64,000 nt of DNA from Akebia trifoliata (lineage: Eukaryota > Streptophyta > Magnoliopsida > Ranunculales > Lardizabalaceae): NCBI GenBank assembly GCA_017979445.1, contig CM030708.1:32864721-32928720 (forward strand). The letters run 5' to 3'. The notes under the pieces are model-generated. The model saw nothing but the letters and a program-made list of their open reading frames with translations. It ran no database searches and was not told where the DNA came from. The position numbers were made by a program, and so were the translations under genes. Below are positions 1 through 9,963 of this stretch, piece by piece. Position 1 is the stretch's first letter; each line of letters starts with the position of its first letter.

Positions 1-160
1 ACTCTACCGTTTTCATCATTATTTCCCCTGTTCTTACTGGCAATCTGATGCCACCCAAGTTTCTAGGGTTGCCTCTTTAATGTTGAAATTAGTTTCTTTT
101 CTATTGCATCTGAAATAAAAGCATTAAGTTTAGTAATACGTTTGCCCTTATATTTTGTAG

Positions 161-888
161 GCTGTTTCTAGAAGAGCTACTTTACATGAGATGATTAGAG
201 ACTACAGGAACAAGTGATCTTCAGATACTTATCTCTTTTCTTAAAAAGCAACCAGAGGATAAGACCAACGAGTCTCACATATTAGCTAGTTCAGCTAGCA
301 CTGTGAATGATCTAAGAAAAGCTCGTTTGCGACTTTCCACAGTGGAAAAAGAAGCCAAAAAAGAAATTCCCTTGAATATGTATCTGATTTTGTAAGTATT
401 TCTGTTAAATTGAATTCCTTGACTATGGATGAGCGTCTTGTATATTTTGTTTTGGTTGTGTTTTGCTTCTTGTAAGATGGCCCACCTTGGCTGCTGTTTC
501 CTTTTTTGTTTCTTTATCATTAAAATCTGTTGCCTACACAAAAAAATTGTGGACATTCATAGTTGTAGACAACCAGTACTGGGAACCGTAATGCAATAAG
601 TAAAGCAATTAAAGGAAATCATGGTATTGAAGAAAAAATGATTTTTTGTTCGTGCAAGAGCAGCCTAAAATTAGGGTGGTCTGTTGCAGTCTTCGCTGTT
701 CATCATTATCCTTTTGAAAGTTTTGTTTTTGGCGTCTCATTTCTTTTTATTTTGCTGAGTGAGAATGGTCTTATGATATACCGTTTGCTCTTTATAAATT
801 TCAATGCAGAGGAATTGAACCATCTGCCACGGCAGCAGACATCAAGAAGGCCTATCGCAGAGCAGCTCTCAGACATCATCCAGACAAG
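161..888 (+). pseudogene. TPR-DnaJ protein (TTL/DNAJC7-like) gene fragment, two exons
   Basis: Exon 1 (161-391) starts after a TTTTGTAG acceptor and reads AVSRRATLHEMIRDY, then a frameshift and stop, then FLKKQPEDKTNESH and DLRKARLRLS up to a GTAAGT donor. Exon 2 (810-888) follows an ATGCAG acceptor and encodes GIEPSATAADIKKAYRRAAL followed by RHHPDK, the start of a J domain with its HPD motif. This matches the junction of TPR repeats and J domain in plant TPR-DnaJ co-chaperones. The rest of the protein is missing on both sides and the first exon is broken, so this is a captured fragment rather than a working gene. Confidence 0.75.
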
Positions 889-1635
889 GTATTAAGCCTA
901 CATAAATGATTTTCTTTTTTGATTATGAATACAGAACTGAATCAAGAACATAAATGACTTAATTTGCTGTTATACAGCTCTCATTTCTCTTTCTCAGTGT
1001 ATTCATTCATCTGCACCCACCCCCACCCCCTTTTAATCTCCTTTTGGGTTGTTTATTTTTTGAAATTTCGGTTCTGAAGATTTATATCCAATTAATTCTG
1101 GAAATGTGTTTGAGCTGTTATTTTCTTTTCCAAAGGGTGGGTCTGATTTGGTGGAAGCTAATTGGAAAACACAGAAAAAGAAGGAACATGTATCAACTTT
1201 TCACATATTTATGCTTTTTCTTTAGCCTTAAGTATCTGATGCTTTTCATGTTGTGATGCATATGTTCATGCTGCATTTTGAAAATCTCATTCCTTGGATA
1301 TAAATTTTTACAAAAATGTAAATTAATTGTTACCTATAAAACAATCAAAACATTTCTTTAATGAGATTGCATGTAATTCCTTATTACTTAAGTGTAATTC
1401 GAAACTTTAAAGTGTACTGTAAAGCTCACTTTCAAATCTGATCGAACAAGAAAATTTTCATACACTTGATGCTTCTTCATGTTCCTGAAACATTTAGTTT
1501 ATATGGAGAAGCTATTTCATACTGGCTCACACTTGTATTCATAGCTTAGTTATGTTGACTTGTATCCTTTATGCACTGCAATTGGGATGTTGCACTAACC
1601 GTCTTTGTCTTTGTCTTTCTGTGTATAAAAATTAG

Positions 1636-2435
1636 GTATTGGATTTGATGATGAGAAGTCACTGCTAATGTCACAGATGAGCTTGGAGAAAAGGTTTGGT
1701 CAATCAGCTGTTTTTGTTGCATCTACACTCATGGAAAATGGTGGTGTTCCTCATTCAGCAACTCCTGAGACTCTTCTTAAAGAAGCCATCCATGTTATCA
1801 GCTGTGGGTATGAGGACAAGTCAGACTGGGGAAGAGAGGTATGATGGTTTCTCTTGTTTGATGTTTTATTTTCTATCTGTCCTTTCCGATTGTAGGTGCA
1901 GCTCCTCCATATTTCTCTCAAAAGCATGAGAAACTCCTTGGTTTTATGAGCTGGGCAAGTTTTATTAGCTGTTGACATTGATCAAGCATATAATCACAGC
2001 AAAACAGTTTTTTTCCCTTCATACCAACATGAAATTTTCTAATTTCTTAGCCTTCTTACTTTTGAAGTACCCGGTGTTATGAACCATGGTGGTCTATAAG
2101 CTGTTGATAATTGTTATTTTTGGAGCATTTAGAGAACCTTGTGCCCCTTTTGATTACTCTTCCCCCTCCTAAACAAATTTCTCTTCTTGCATTTCTAATA
2201 AACCATGGTGGACTATGCAGATAGGATGGATCTATGGGTCTGTCACAGAAGATATTCTTACAGGATTCTTAGTCGGCATTGCCCCATCTGGTATGGTTAT
2301 GGTGGCAGGCTGAAATGGCTGGAGAGATTCGCATACATCAACACCACCATTTACCTAATAACTGCCATTCCTCTTCTTGCATATTGTACATTGCCTGCTG
2401 TCTGTCTGCTTACGGGAAAGTTCATTATTCCACAG
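1636..2435 (+). pseudogene. Cellulose synthase catalytic subunit (CESA) gene fragment, two exons with internal deletion
   Basis: Exon 1 (1636-1838) encodes [20 protein letters not shown] and continues through [20 protein letters not shown] to a GT donor after the DWGRE codons. Exon 2 (2221-2435) begins [16 protein letters not shown], then jumps in another frame to [20 protein letters not shown] and ends GKFIIPQ before a GTAACG donor. In CESA about 45 residues normally lie between those blocks, so an internal deletion with a frameshift is inferred; the original frame hits a stop at the deletion. These blocks are in the second half of the catalytic region and the start of the C-terminal membrane segments. 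It cannot make an active glycosyltransferase. Confidence 0.85.
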
Positions 2436-2540
2436 GTAACGACAACTACCCTCACCCTGAAAACTTAAGTGGGCAACTTGGCCAACACTGACACATATAT
2501 CTTGTGGTTTTGTTGTCCCCCGCAACCACAATGATTTCAG

Positions 2541-3395
2541 GTTTTTGCAAGGGTCGCTCCTGAGCAGAAGGAACTACTCATGACCACTTTCAAAACAGTT
2601 GGAAGGATTACATTGATGTGTGGAGATGGAACCAATGATGTTGGGGCTTTGAAGCAGGTATTTTTTTTTCTTATACACCCTTTGAATGTAATGCATAGAG
2701 AATAAAAGAAGATTAGAACCGAGGAAATGTAGAAGTTATTGTTGATGCTCTCATTTCCAAAATAGAGCCGCTTCATGGCACTTCAGGTAACTAAAATGTA
2801 GCCTCGATGGCACTCTATCAACCATTGTTACCAAGTGTAGGCAATTGACCCCCCACAAGCCTGATAAGCTTAGACATTATTATTGGGTGTGAGCATCCAT
2901 GCATGTGACTAGTAAATTCTGGTCTGAGCATGTCGCCTTGTGCTTGCATTGTAATAAGGTAGGATTCACACAGAGCATTGCTTTTTTTTTTTTTTTTTTT
3001 TTTTGAAGATTTTTACACTAATCCAGAAAAAAAATGAATAATAATAATATATTGTTATTATGCTTTCTCAGTCCCATGTAGAGAAACAACAGCAGAAGCT
3101 AAAGAAGCTCATGGATGAGATGAATGAGGAAAGCGATGGTCGTGCCGCTCCTATTGTTAAGCTTGGTGATGCGTCAATGGCATCTCCTTTCACTGCAAAG
3201 CATGTGTCTGTGGCTCCCACCACTGCTATAATCCGACAGGGCAGGAGTTCAAGATACTTGGCCTAAATTGCCTCAAGCTTGGTGACATCCAAGCCACCAT
3301 CAGTGGCATCTTCACAGCAGCCTTCTTTCTCTTCATATCTCATGCCCGTCCTCTTCCGAAACTATACAATCCCTCTGAATTTCATGTCCTCTTCA
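2541..3395 (+). pseudogene. P5A-type ATPase (PDR2/MIA-like) gene fragment, two exons with deletions
   Basis: Exon 1 (2541-2657) follows a TTTCAG acceptor and encodes [20 protein letters not shown] and then [14 protein letters not shown], which contains the GDGxND hinge motif of P-type ATPases. Exon 2 (from 3072) encodes KLGDASMASPFTAKH and IIRQGRSS, then reaches a stop at 3264-3266. Beyond the stop, similarity resumes in other frames (KLGDIQATISG-like, then AAFFLFISHARPLP) to about 3395, so at least two small deletions are inferred. The residue pattern is that of P5A ATPases of the endoplasmic reticulum (Arabidopsis PDR2/MIA), not of the calcium or proton pumps. Its donor-acceptor arrangement would let it splice from the preceding CESA piece, but both are disrupted. 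Confidence 0.8.
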
Positions 3396-3639
3396 TATCT
3401 AGTGGATTTATTTTATTTTATTCTTTTTTTTTGTAAGACTTCATTACATTGATGTATTTGAATATGATCTCAGGAATTCTTCCAATAAATATAAGTAATT
3501 TTTTTTTAAATCTTATTATTCTTTATATTATAATTTGAATGCAAATTGGTGTGGATCGGATGTGAATAGACGGGATGGAATGTGAATGTTGATGTAGATA
3601 TAAATGTGTGATTTTTTTCACAGGTAAAGGTTGAAAACA

Positions 3640-3969
3640 AAAGCATTTTGTCACATAAAAGTTTTGATTGTCGAAAATATGGTAAGAACCCAGATTCGAC
3701 GGTCTTAAACCGTCGAAAATATGGTAAGAACCCAGATTCGACGGTCTTAAACCGTCGAAAATATTTTATTCGACGGCTTATAGCTGTCGAAAATAGTTTA
3801 TTCGACGGCTTATAACTGTCGAATTTATGAAAAATTCTATGGTTTTTAGCCGTCGAATTTTTTTTCGACAAGAAAAATTTCGATAGCCCCGTTCGACGGT
3901 CGGGACTGTCGAATTGATCCATAATTCGACGGTTTTGGACCGTCGATATTTTGGTATTTTCACATAGTG
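3640..3969. repeat. CACTA subterminal repeat block and terminal inverted repeat
   Basis: Many copies of TTCGACGG and its complement CCGTCGAA occur between 3671 and 3957, most in head-to-head pairs such as ATTCGACGGT..ACCGTCGA. A 42-bp unit is repeated exactly in tandem at 3671-3712 and 3713-3754. The block ends in TAGTG at 3965-3969, the complement of CACTA. Subterminal repeats like these are where CACTA transposases bind in known elements; that role here is inferred. Confidence 0.75.
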
Positions 3970-4536
3970 TGATTTCATCAAGATCTCACTTGATGAAAAA
4001 TATCTATGGATCTGACACATCCACGTTAGACATGCCCCCCCGGTTGATACACAAAACATATTGTATAATTTATGTATTTTCTTCTTACATTTTATTGCAT
4101 TATTATCCCAACTGGATTGAGCTGGAATTGATTTGGTAGATTATAAAATGAAATATAAATTATCGATTTGGATTTGAAGTTAATGAATCACAATAGATCA
4201 AATTTTGAATCCAATAACAACAGATCTATATCTATAGGTAGAGATCAAAGTTTGGAGGAGAGCAAATCATTTCTATTGGAGGACCATTTGAGTGTTACAT
4301 ATTCAAACTGTTGGAAAATGCAGAAGTGACATGAAAATTTACATCCACTCACACATTGCTGATGTGTATAGAGCTATACATACTTTTTTATGGATAGCAT
4401 AATTCATTCAAGCTATTTTAATTTTTGAAAAAGATAAACATTCAATTAACAACTTCTAATTCTCATTATTTTTCAATCAAAATTCAAGTTTTTAAATGAT
4501 ATTGATATATAATATCAATATATAAAATGATATATA
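3970..4536. other. AT-rich intergenic stretch, nothing recognised
   Basis: The stretch flanks the CACTA end. It has a short ATCTATGGATCTGACACATC motif near 4000 that resembles the stem core of nearby hairpin elements. I see no gene. Confidence 0.4.
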
Positions 4537-4707
4537 AAATGCTGGGGTGACACAGGATTTAGTGTGATTCTCTCAATTCTGACGTGAACATGCATACATA
4601 ACCATAGATGATTTTAACTCATATCATGAGGAAACACATCTATGGTTATGTGCACATCGCACGTCAGACTTGTGAGAATCGTAATAAATAGTTTGTCATT
4701 TCAGCAT
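4537..4707. mobile_element. Hairpin MITE, relative of the ATGCTGAAGTGAC family
   Basis: An imperfect inverted repeat: GCTGGGGTGACA near 4543 faces TGTCATTTCAGC near 4695, and CATAACCATAGATG faces CATCTATGGTTATG in the middle. The ends resemble those of the elements at 5292-5471 and 59993-60173, but the arms are more diverged. A partial relative is at about 22930-23036. No clear target duplication was found. Confidence 0.5.
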
Positions 4708-5291
4708 TTTCTTATATATATATTTGTTCAAAAATACTTAAATAATAGATTTCTTATGTTTAGCGGCGGCTGTCACATCAAATCATTTTAATTTTATGAT
4801 GAAAAAATAATGGGCCCATATAACATTGAGTCTGACCAGCCTTACGAAAAACAGTGCGGAAAAAAAGTCTTACTAACCCTTATCCACCGTCAAAAATACC
4901 TTGAGATACATAAAACAAGCCCTCAAGATATGCAACAAATCTCAAGGTCTTATTTACACATCTCAGAGGGTGGCTGATTCTTAGTAAGTTCCTTTTTCCT
5001 CACTATCTTAGGAAAGATAAGGGTTTCTCTACGTATAACATCCAATGCACCATCATTAACAAAGTTTTGTTTTAAAATTTTGAAAGGTTTTGCCGTGAAA
5101 CAAGTTTACTTGGGGAGTGCAGCTACACCTAAATCCTAGAAGGTTCTCTCATCTTCAAAGTCAAAAGATGTGAATGTGTGTCATTTTATCATACCATGTG
5201 AGATTTCCACCCACCTCAACTGACAAAATCTTCAAAGGGCATTTCCTTTGACTTAATCAGGGTAAATGTAAAATTTATTAGATTAATTAAA

Positions 5292-5471
5292 GAATAATGC
5301 TGAAGTGATCTCAAGATTGTATCTCATATCACACATCCTAACATTAAAGTGTGGAGGAACCCTAAATGATTTTTATCAAGATATGATTCAAAAGCATCTA
5401 TGGTTCCTATACACTTTCACGTCAGGATATACAATTTGAGGTATAATCTTGAAGTCACTCCAACACGACTC
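5292..5471. mobile_element. Mutator-like MITE, 180 bp, with perfect 9-bp target duplication
   Basis: The ends are GAATAATGCTGAAGTGA and, on the other strand, GAGTCGTGTTGGAGTGAC. The element is flanked by TTAATTAAA at 5283-5291 and again at 5472-5480. A 9-bp duplication is typical of Mutator-like elements. The inside is a long imperfect hairpin with CATCTATGGTTCC near its centre. A sister copy is at 59993-60173. It encodes nothing. Confidence 0.8.
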
Positions 5472-5689
5472 TTAATTAAATGAACTACAATCACAACCAT
5501 CTCATCTATTACCCTTTTTTTTTTTTTTTTTTAAATCTTATGGATTCAAGGTTCTTCTCTCACAAGAAAAAAAAAAAAAAAAAGAGGACAATCTTCTCTT
5601 TCTTTTCTCCATGTTTGAATTATTCAAGAAAAACCCAGAAAATTTTGATCCTTGTGCAAACCCCTTACGTTTCCACCCAAGTAGCTCCA

Positions 5690-5955
5690 TTAATGACGAT
5701 TCATTGGACGAGAATTCATAATATGGTAATAGACAACAATCGGAGCAAATTCGATGCAGCTAGCAACAATGTGGCATGTTTAGCATTCATGGATGGTGGG
5801 GAGAGAGCTGAACAAGCCGTTATAATTAGTTCATTCCAGATGGAAAATAATTTCCTCTTGTTTGATCTTGAAGAGTCAAGTTTAGGGTTTAGTTCTTCCT
5901 TGTTCTTTGCTAGGACAACATGCAGCAACTTCAAGTTTACACCAGGGCTTTGACT
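5690..5955 (+). pseudogene. Orphan C-terminal fragment of an EDGP/TAXI-like gene
   Basis: This plus-strand piece encodes about 75 residues including ACLAFMDGG, QMENNFLLFDLEESSLGFSS and TTCSNFKF, matching the last 70 residues of the three intact minus-strand family members downstream (for example QLENNLVQIDLASSRVGFSS and TTCSNFNF). Bases about 5640-5690 upstream may be a further decayed part. The N-terminal domain, signal peptide and most of the C-terminal domain are absent, so it is not a working gene. Its orientation is opposite to the rest of the cluster. Confidence 0.75.
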
Positions 5956-6178
5956 TAATTGGCTTTGTTTGTTTTTTTTTTTTCTAATAAGACCCATTAT
6001 TTAATTATTTAATTATTATTTCTACAATCTATAATGTTAATGCTTGTAATAAATCTGTAATTTGGCGGTTTGGCTTAGCTATGCAAGCTTTCTCTGGCCT
6101 TTTAAATTGGCAAATTAAAGAAGGGCACCAAGACATTATTATATATGCATGTTATCCCTTATTAAGATCATTCATGAA

Positions 6179-6397
6179 CATGGTTTTAAAACTAGTTTTG
6201 ATGTCTTGTCCATGAACGAGATTGAGTAGTTTCGGACAGTATTCCGATATATTTAAGTCGTCTTGTTCAATAATAACAAAAATAAGCTGTGATTTTAAAT
6301 CTTGTCCCATACGTTTGACTTGTCTATTCATATCGTTGGTGGACAATATCGAGACATATCTGATGAGTCATCTCGGTCTTGGACATTTAAAATCATG
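6179..6397. mobile_element. hAT-like [17 protein letters not shown] family, copy 1
   Basis: It starts CATGGTTTTAAAACT and ends TTTAAAATCATG, with the same inner motifs (TTGTCCATGA, TCTCGGTCTTGGACA) as copies at 18564, 19563 and 28309. The flanking 8 bases (TTCATGAA and TTCAAGTG) agree only in part, so this is an older insertion. Confidence 0.6.
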
Positions 6398-7150
6398 TTC
6401 AAGTGGTATCCATGGGAGGGTCCATGGGTTGGACTGGTTCCTTTCATTGATGGGCTCGACTGGTTCCTCAATGATCCCTATGTGGCACACTCTTTTGGGG
6501 GTCCACTGACAGACCTACAAAGAAAATCAGTTCGGTCAGTGATTTTTAGCCATTGGGTTCTGAGTTGAGGTCAGAACCATTGAATCCTCCTCACAGTAAT
6601 TAAATTAATGTATCCACACAAGCCCAAAACATTGCATGGTAACTGACCAAATGACATTTTGCCCCCATCCCTTGGTGCACCCACACCTAAAATCAGCTTG
6701 ATTGGTGTGCCAATCTTGATTTTTGGACAAATGCAATAGCTAGATTGTCCAACTTAACTTCTTCTAGAATATTTTTGGATCAACCATCAGATAAGAATTA
6801 CTTCAATAAGAGTCATGGTTCCAATATTTAGAAATTTCGTTTTAGGAAACAATTTCTATATAAATTTTATAATTATATTAAATGGTTTAGTTTTTATTAG
6901 TAATTTAATATCCTAAAAGAATTTTGAAAGTATTTTAGTCATTAATTAATAACAATAAGTTCTCTACTAAGAGAGCGTGGTCTCAGTAGCTTCTTCTGTA
7001 ATTTCAAGCTCAATTTAATCAGTTTCTGACACATTTTTTTTTCTAAGACATAAATTAAGATTGTATAACAAGGGAAATTACATTATTTTTCTGAAGTATT
7101 AGGTACAAAATAAAACATAAACAGTTGGTGAGGCCCAACACAAGTGAGTG
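6398..7150. other. Intergenic, nothing recognised
   Basis: AT-rich sequence downstream of the 7227 gene. No gene or clear repeat was seen. Confidence 0.4.
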
Positions 7151-7161
7151 TCGGGCATCCA

Positions 7162-7167
7162 TTTATT
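7162..7167 (-). promoter_or_regulatory. Candidate polyadenylation signal AATAAA
   Basis: AATAAA on the minus strand lies about 60 bp past the stop codon of the 7227-8555 gene, a reasonable position for its 3' end signal. Confidence 0.4.
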
Positions 7168-7226
7168 GTTACAATTATTACAACAACAAAAAAAAGAGAG
7201 AAAGACCACATTTGATCATCTATGAT

Positions 7227-8555
7227 CTAGGTATTTGATTTGAAGTTGAAGTTTGAACAAGTCGTCTGCAAGTTCAATAGTGAAGAGCTGAATCCAACCC
7301 TTGAAGAAGCTAGATCAATCTGTACAAGATTGTTCTCCAACTGATGTCCCCCAATTACAATCGAAGCTTTCGGATTCATGGCAACTTCAGGGACTGACTT
7401 CGCGTCTACGAACCCAAGACACATTACATCATCCTTCACCTTCACCATTGAATTCGACCCCAATATCCTCCAAAAAACATTCTTACTCTGCAAGACAAGA
7501 TCGATCGTGGGCACAGCAGGTCCCCCACGAGTACTACCGATGTTCTTTGAGCTGAAGCATGTCTCGAAAGGAGCCACAGATGCCACCCTATTAATTTTCA
7601 TAGATTTGGCTTCAATGATGAAAGCTTCTGTGAAAGCTTTATATATTGAGGTCTCCAAAATAGAATAAGGAGCAACTGTACTGAATTTCGTTCCACCAAC
7701 ACCATTTTTACCAATAGATAACAAGGATGAATTCAACAATACATGTTTACCATTGATTTCAATCGATGACACACCAATGAAGTATTCAAATGAGGGTTCA
7801 CCTCGTAAAGCCACACCATTTGTACTTACAGGATTATTGATCAACTTAGTGTAAGTAAGCGACTTTGAAATGTCGATATGGGGAAGAAACACGTAGGGCC
7901 CATCACCGAAAAAGATGACACCGGGGGACACGGTTGAGGGGGATAGACAAATGGCAAATTTACGACGAAAGTTAAATGTAGATGCTAGTTGTGATGGCAA
8001 TGCAATTCGGGTTTTCCCAAGTCCCGCAATACCTTTAGCACCATTGGCAAGGCCTTCTACGAGGAAATCAGCAGTACAAGAGAAAATGAAGCGAGGGATG
8101 GTGACGATAGGACCAGGTTTAGATCCATCGGTGGAATGAAGAGCGACGACATCTTGGGAAACATCTCCGCCCGTGATGTATTCGGTGACACCATTTTGAG
8201 GAGAGAGACTGCATGAATTGTTATTGCACCCTGGTGAAGGAATGTTATTGCATTCGGTACAAAAAGAATGGGCATTGGCGGCCGAGCACTGGGCCGAGTG
8301 ACATCGGGTTGGACGGTACGACGATGACACATAACCGGAATCACAATCGACCCATACAAAATGCCCACTGAGGTCGACGACGAGTTTTATGGGAATAAGA
8401 GGTGTTCTTTGATTGATGGTAGTGACATATTGGAGGGTGGGGGCATCTTTGGTGACAGGAAGGATGAGTGCTTTAGGTTTGAAGGATGTTTGAGAATGAG
8501 AGAAAGAGATGAGAGAGAGACAGAGAAGAAACAAGAGTTGAAGAGAAGAAGCCAT
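7227..8555 (-). CDS. EDGP/basic 7S globulin-like protein (TAXI-type aspartic-protease-like), 442 aa
   Basis: A single-exon gene. The start is the Met at 8553-8555, giving MASSLQLLFLLCLSLISFSHS, a clear signal peptide. A longer in-frame start at 8654 would run through the TATA box and is rejected. The mature protein has the two-domain pepsin-like fold of TAXI xylanase inhibitors, carrot EDGP and basic 7S globulin. The N domain has DLSGHFVWVDC (from residue 61) and a Cys-rich CNNIPSPGCNNNSC stretch; the C domain ends in TTCSNFNF. The first catalytic motif is DLSG rather than DTG/DSG, and the second Asp motif is replaced by STVAPYS, so protease activity is not expected. Relatives bind and inhibit microbial wall-degrading glycosidases in the apoplast; that role here is inferred from family. 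It is the most diverged of the three intact copies. Confidence 0.9.
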   Translation of the reverse strand: MASSLQLLFLLCLSLISFSHSQTSFKPKALILPVTKDAPTLQYVTTINQRTPLIPIKLVVDLSGHFVWVDCDSGYVSSSYRPTRCHSAQCSAANAHSFCTECNNIPSPGCNNNSCSLSPQNGVTEYITGGDVSQDVVALHSTDGSKPGPIVTIPRFIFSCTADFLVEGLANGAKGIAGLGKTRIALPSQLASTFNFRRKFAICLSPSTVSPGVIFFGDGPYVFLPHIDISKSLTYTKLINNPVSTNGVALRGEPSFEYFIGVSSIEINGKHVLLNSSLLSIGKNGVGGTKFSTVAPYSILETSIYKAFTEAFIIEAKSMKINRVASVAPFETCFSSKNIGSTRGGPAVPTIDLVLQSKNVFWRILGSNSMVKVKDDVMCLGFVDAKSVPEVAMNPKASIVIGGHQLENNLVQIDLASSRVGFSSSLLNLQTTCSNFNFKSNT

Positions 8556-8612
8556 TGAAAGAAGGAAACCGATGGGAGAAGAGATGGTGTGGTTTTGGCT
8601 AGAGATCACTAC

Positions 8613-8627
8613 TACTATATATATACT
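8613..8627 (-). promoter_or_regulatory. TATA box of the 7227-8555 gene
   Basis: The minus strand reads AAGTATATATATAGTAG here, 60-70 bp upstream of the chosen ATG. This position supports the internal start codon at 8555. Confidence 0.6.
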
Positions 8628-8655
8628 TTTTTTTTTTTGGTCAAAACCTCCCAAT

Positions 8656-9599
8656 CTTGACTACAGCCGCCCCTTTGGATAAGGTCAAATTTAAACAAAG
8701 ATAGGTGAAAATTTATTTTCTAATACGCGTGGATACGTTAATGTTCATGTACGGATTTATTGCATAAAGTGGGTCAGATATTAAATTTGAATTTCATGGG
8801 TTTGAAAAATAAATAGATTGAATGTGGTTTGATGTCTGGAGATGGAACCCGGGTGCATATGGACCCATCCCTATATATACCCCTAGGTCCAGATGATGTG
8901 TTGCATTGAAAATATGTTTTTAGGTTAAAAATATCATTTCTACTACTGTAATATAACTTTATTTTTTATAAAATAAAGTGATTATAATGCTAAACTGAAT
9001 CCAATATAATTTTATGTAATAGGATTCAAGCCAGATTCAAATCTATATACAAATTTTGAGTCAGAATAGGGATAGTCTCGTATCCAACTTGGATTCAACC
9101 CATTTTAAGTCATACACGGATTGGACTATGATTAGGACTAGTCAAGAATAATCAAAACAAAAATAAAAAATTTGTGGAGGCAATAAATAGAGGAAAAAAA
9201 ATTGTGGGGGTAATAACAACGGATTTTCTTATTCGTTGCTATTATCTATCGTAATAACTCATTTATCTTAATAGACTTTGAAAATTCTTGAGAGAGGGCA
9301 AGTGCCTCCACTACCCTTAATGTAAATTCACTCCTAACTATGATAGAGTTTGCTAAAGCCTCCAGAGTAAGTCTAACCTGACTTAGTGGGTCATTGGACC
9401 ACATGGATTACCATATTGGCAATCTAACATTAAAAGCTCAAGATTTCATGGAAGAACTCACATTAAAAAAAATAAAAAAATAAAAAAATAAAAAAATAAT
9501 AATAATAATCTATTTTGGGCATAATCCAAAGTGTTGTAAATGTAATGTCATCGAAATTTAAAATTTAAAATTTAAATTTATGCGTGAAATTTATATATA
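8656..9599. other. Intergenic repeats: decayed MITE pieces and a GGCAAGTGCC-type repeat
   Basis: Around 9050-9115 there is a piece with CAACCCATTTTAAGTC that resembles an end of the repeats at 14050 and 33119. Around 9140-9350 the sequence resembles the repeat at 34866-35062, including TTTGAAAATTCTTG and GGGCAAGTGCCTCCAC. An (AAAAAAT)n-like tract lies at 9465-9510. No gene is seen. Confidence 0.45.
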
Positions 9600-9963
9600 G
9601 GAAAGAGAGCCAAACATTGTGACAAACATTTTTTTCAATATATGAGTTAAAAGTTTCTTAATGAATTGATGTTTTGTAATGATGATCTCTATCATGTAGA
9701 TAGAGATCATCCTCACAAAAAATAAATCCATTCCAAAACTTTTAACCCCATCAAAAGTGATTTACAAAAATTGGATGGTCCACGATTCTTTAACTATTAT
9801 ATTAGGATTAGAAATTTTGGAATGAACTGATTTTTTATGAGGATGATCTCTTCACCATAGAGATCATCCTTACAAAAAATCAGCCCTATTCCGAAACTTC
9901 TAACCCCTATTTTAAAAAATGTTTGGCACAATATTCGATTTTCTTTAGGCCTTCGAACGCCAC
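9600..9963. mobile_element. (TA)n-flanked multi-hairpin element, diverged type
   Basis: Two hairpins with the family core (ATGATCTCTA..TAGAGATCATCCT and GAGGATGATCTC..GAGATCATCCT) separated by TTTACAAAAATTGGATGGTC, next to a TATATATATATA tract at 9970. The ends differ from those of the 23.6-kb array. Confidence 0.6.

Larger units (their letters stand above)
1..3969 (+). mobile_element. Right part of a CACTA transposon carrying captured gene fragments (Pack-CACTA)
   Basis: The right boundary is seen at 3969: read on the minus strand the sequence begins CACTATGTGAAAATACC, a CACTA-type terminus. It is followed inward by about 300 bp of short palindromic CGACGG repeats, the usual subterminal structure of En/Spm (CACTA) elements. 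Inside lie three gene fragments, all on the plus strand and all with introns: TPR-DnaJ (161-888), cellulose synthase (1636-2435) and P5A-ATPase (2541 to about 3395). Acquisition of multi-exon host fragments is known for plant CACTA elements such as soybean Tgm-Express. No left terminus is visible, so the element probably starts before the window, and that the fragments belong to the same element is inference. A Helitron was considered, but no CTRR end with a hairpin was found at the right edge. Confidence 0.6.

Noticed and set aside
638..895. 85-codon open frame over the J-domain exon
   Set aside because: It is in a different frame from the GIEPSATAADIKKAY reading; the exon itself is a captured fragment with introns on both sides.
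8556..8654. N-terminal extension of the 7227 gene to a Met at 8654
   Set aside because: The extension would cover the TATA box and precede a perfect signal peptide; the paralogues all start at MASSL.
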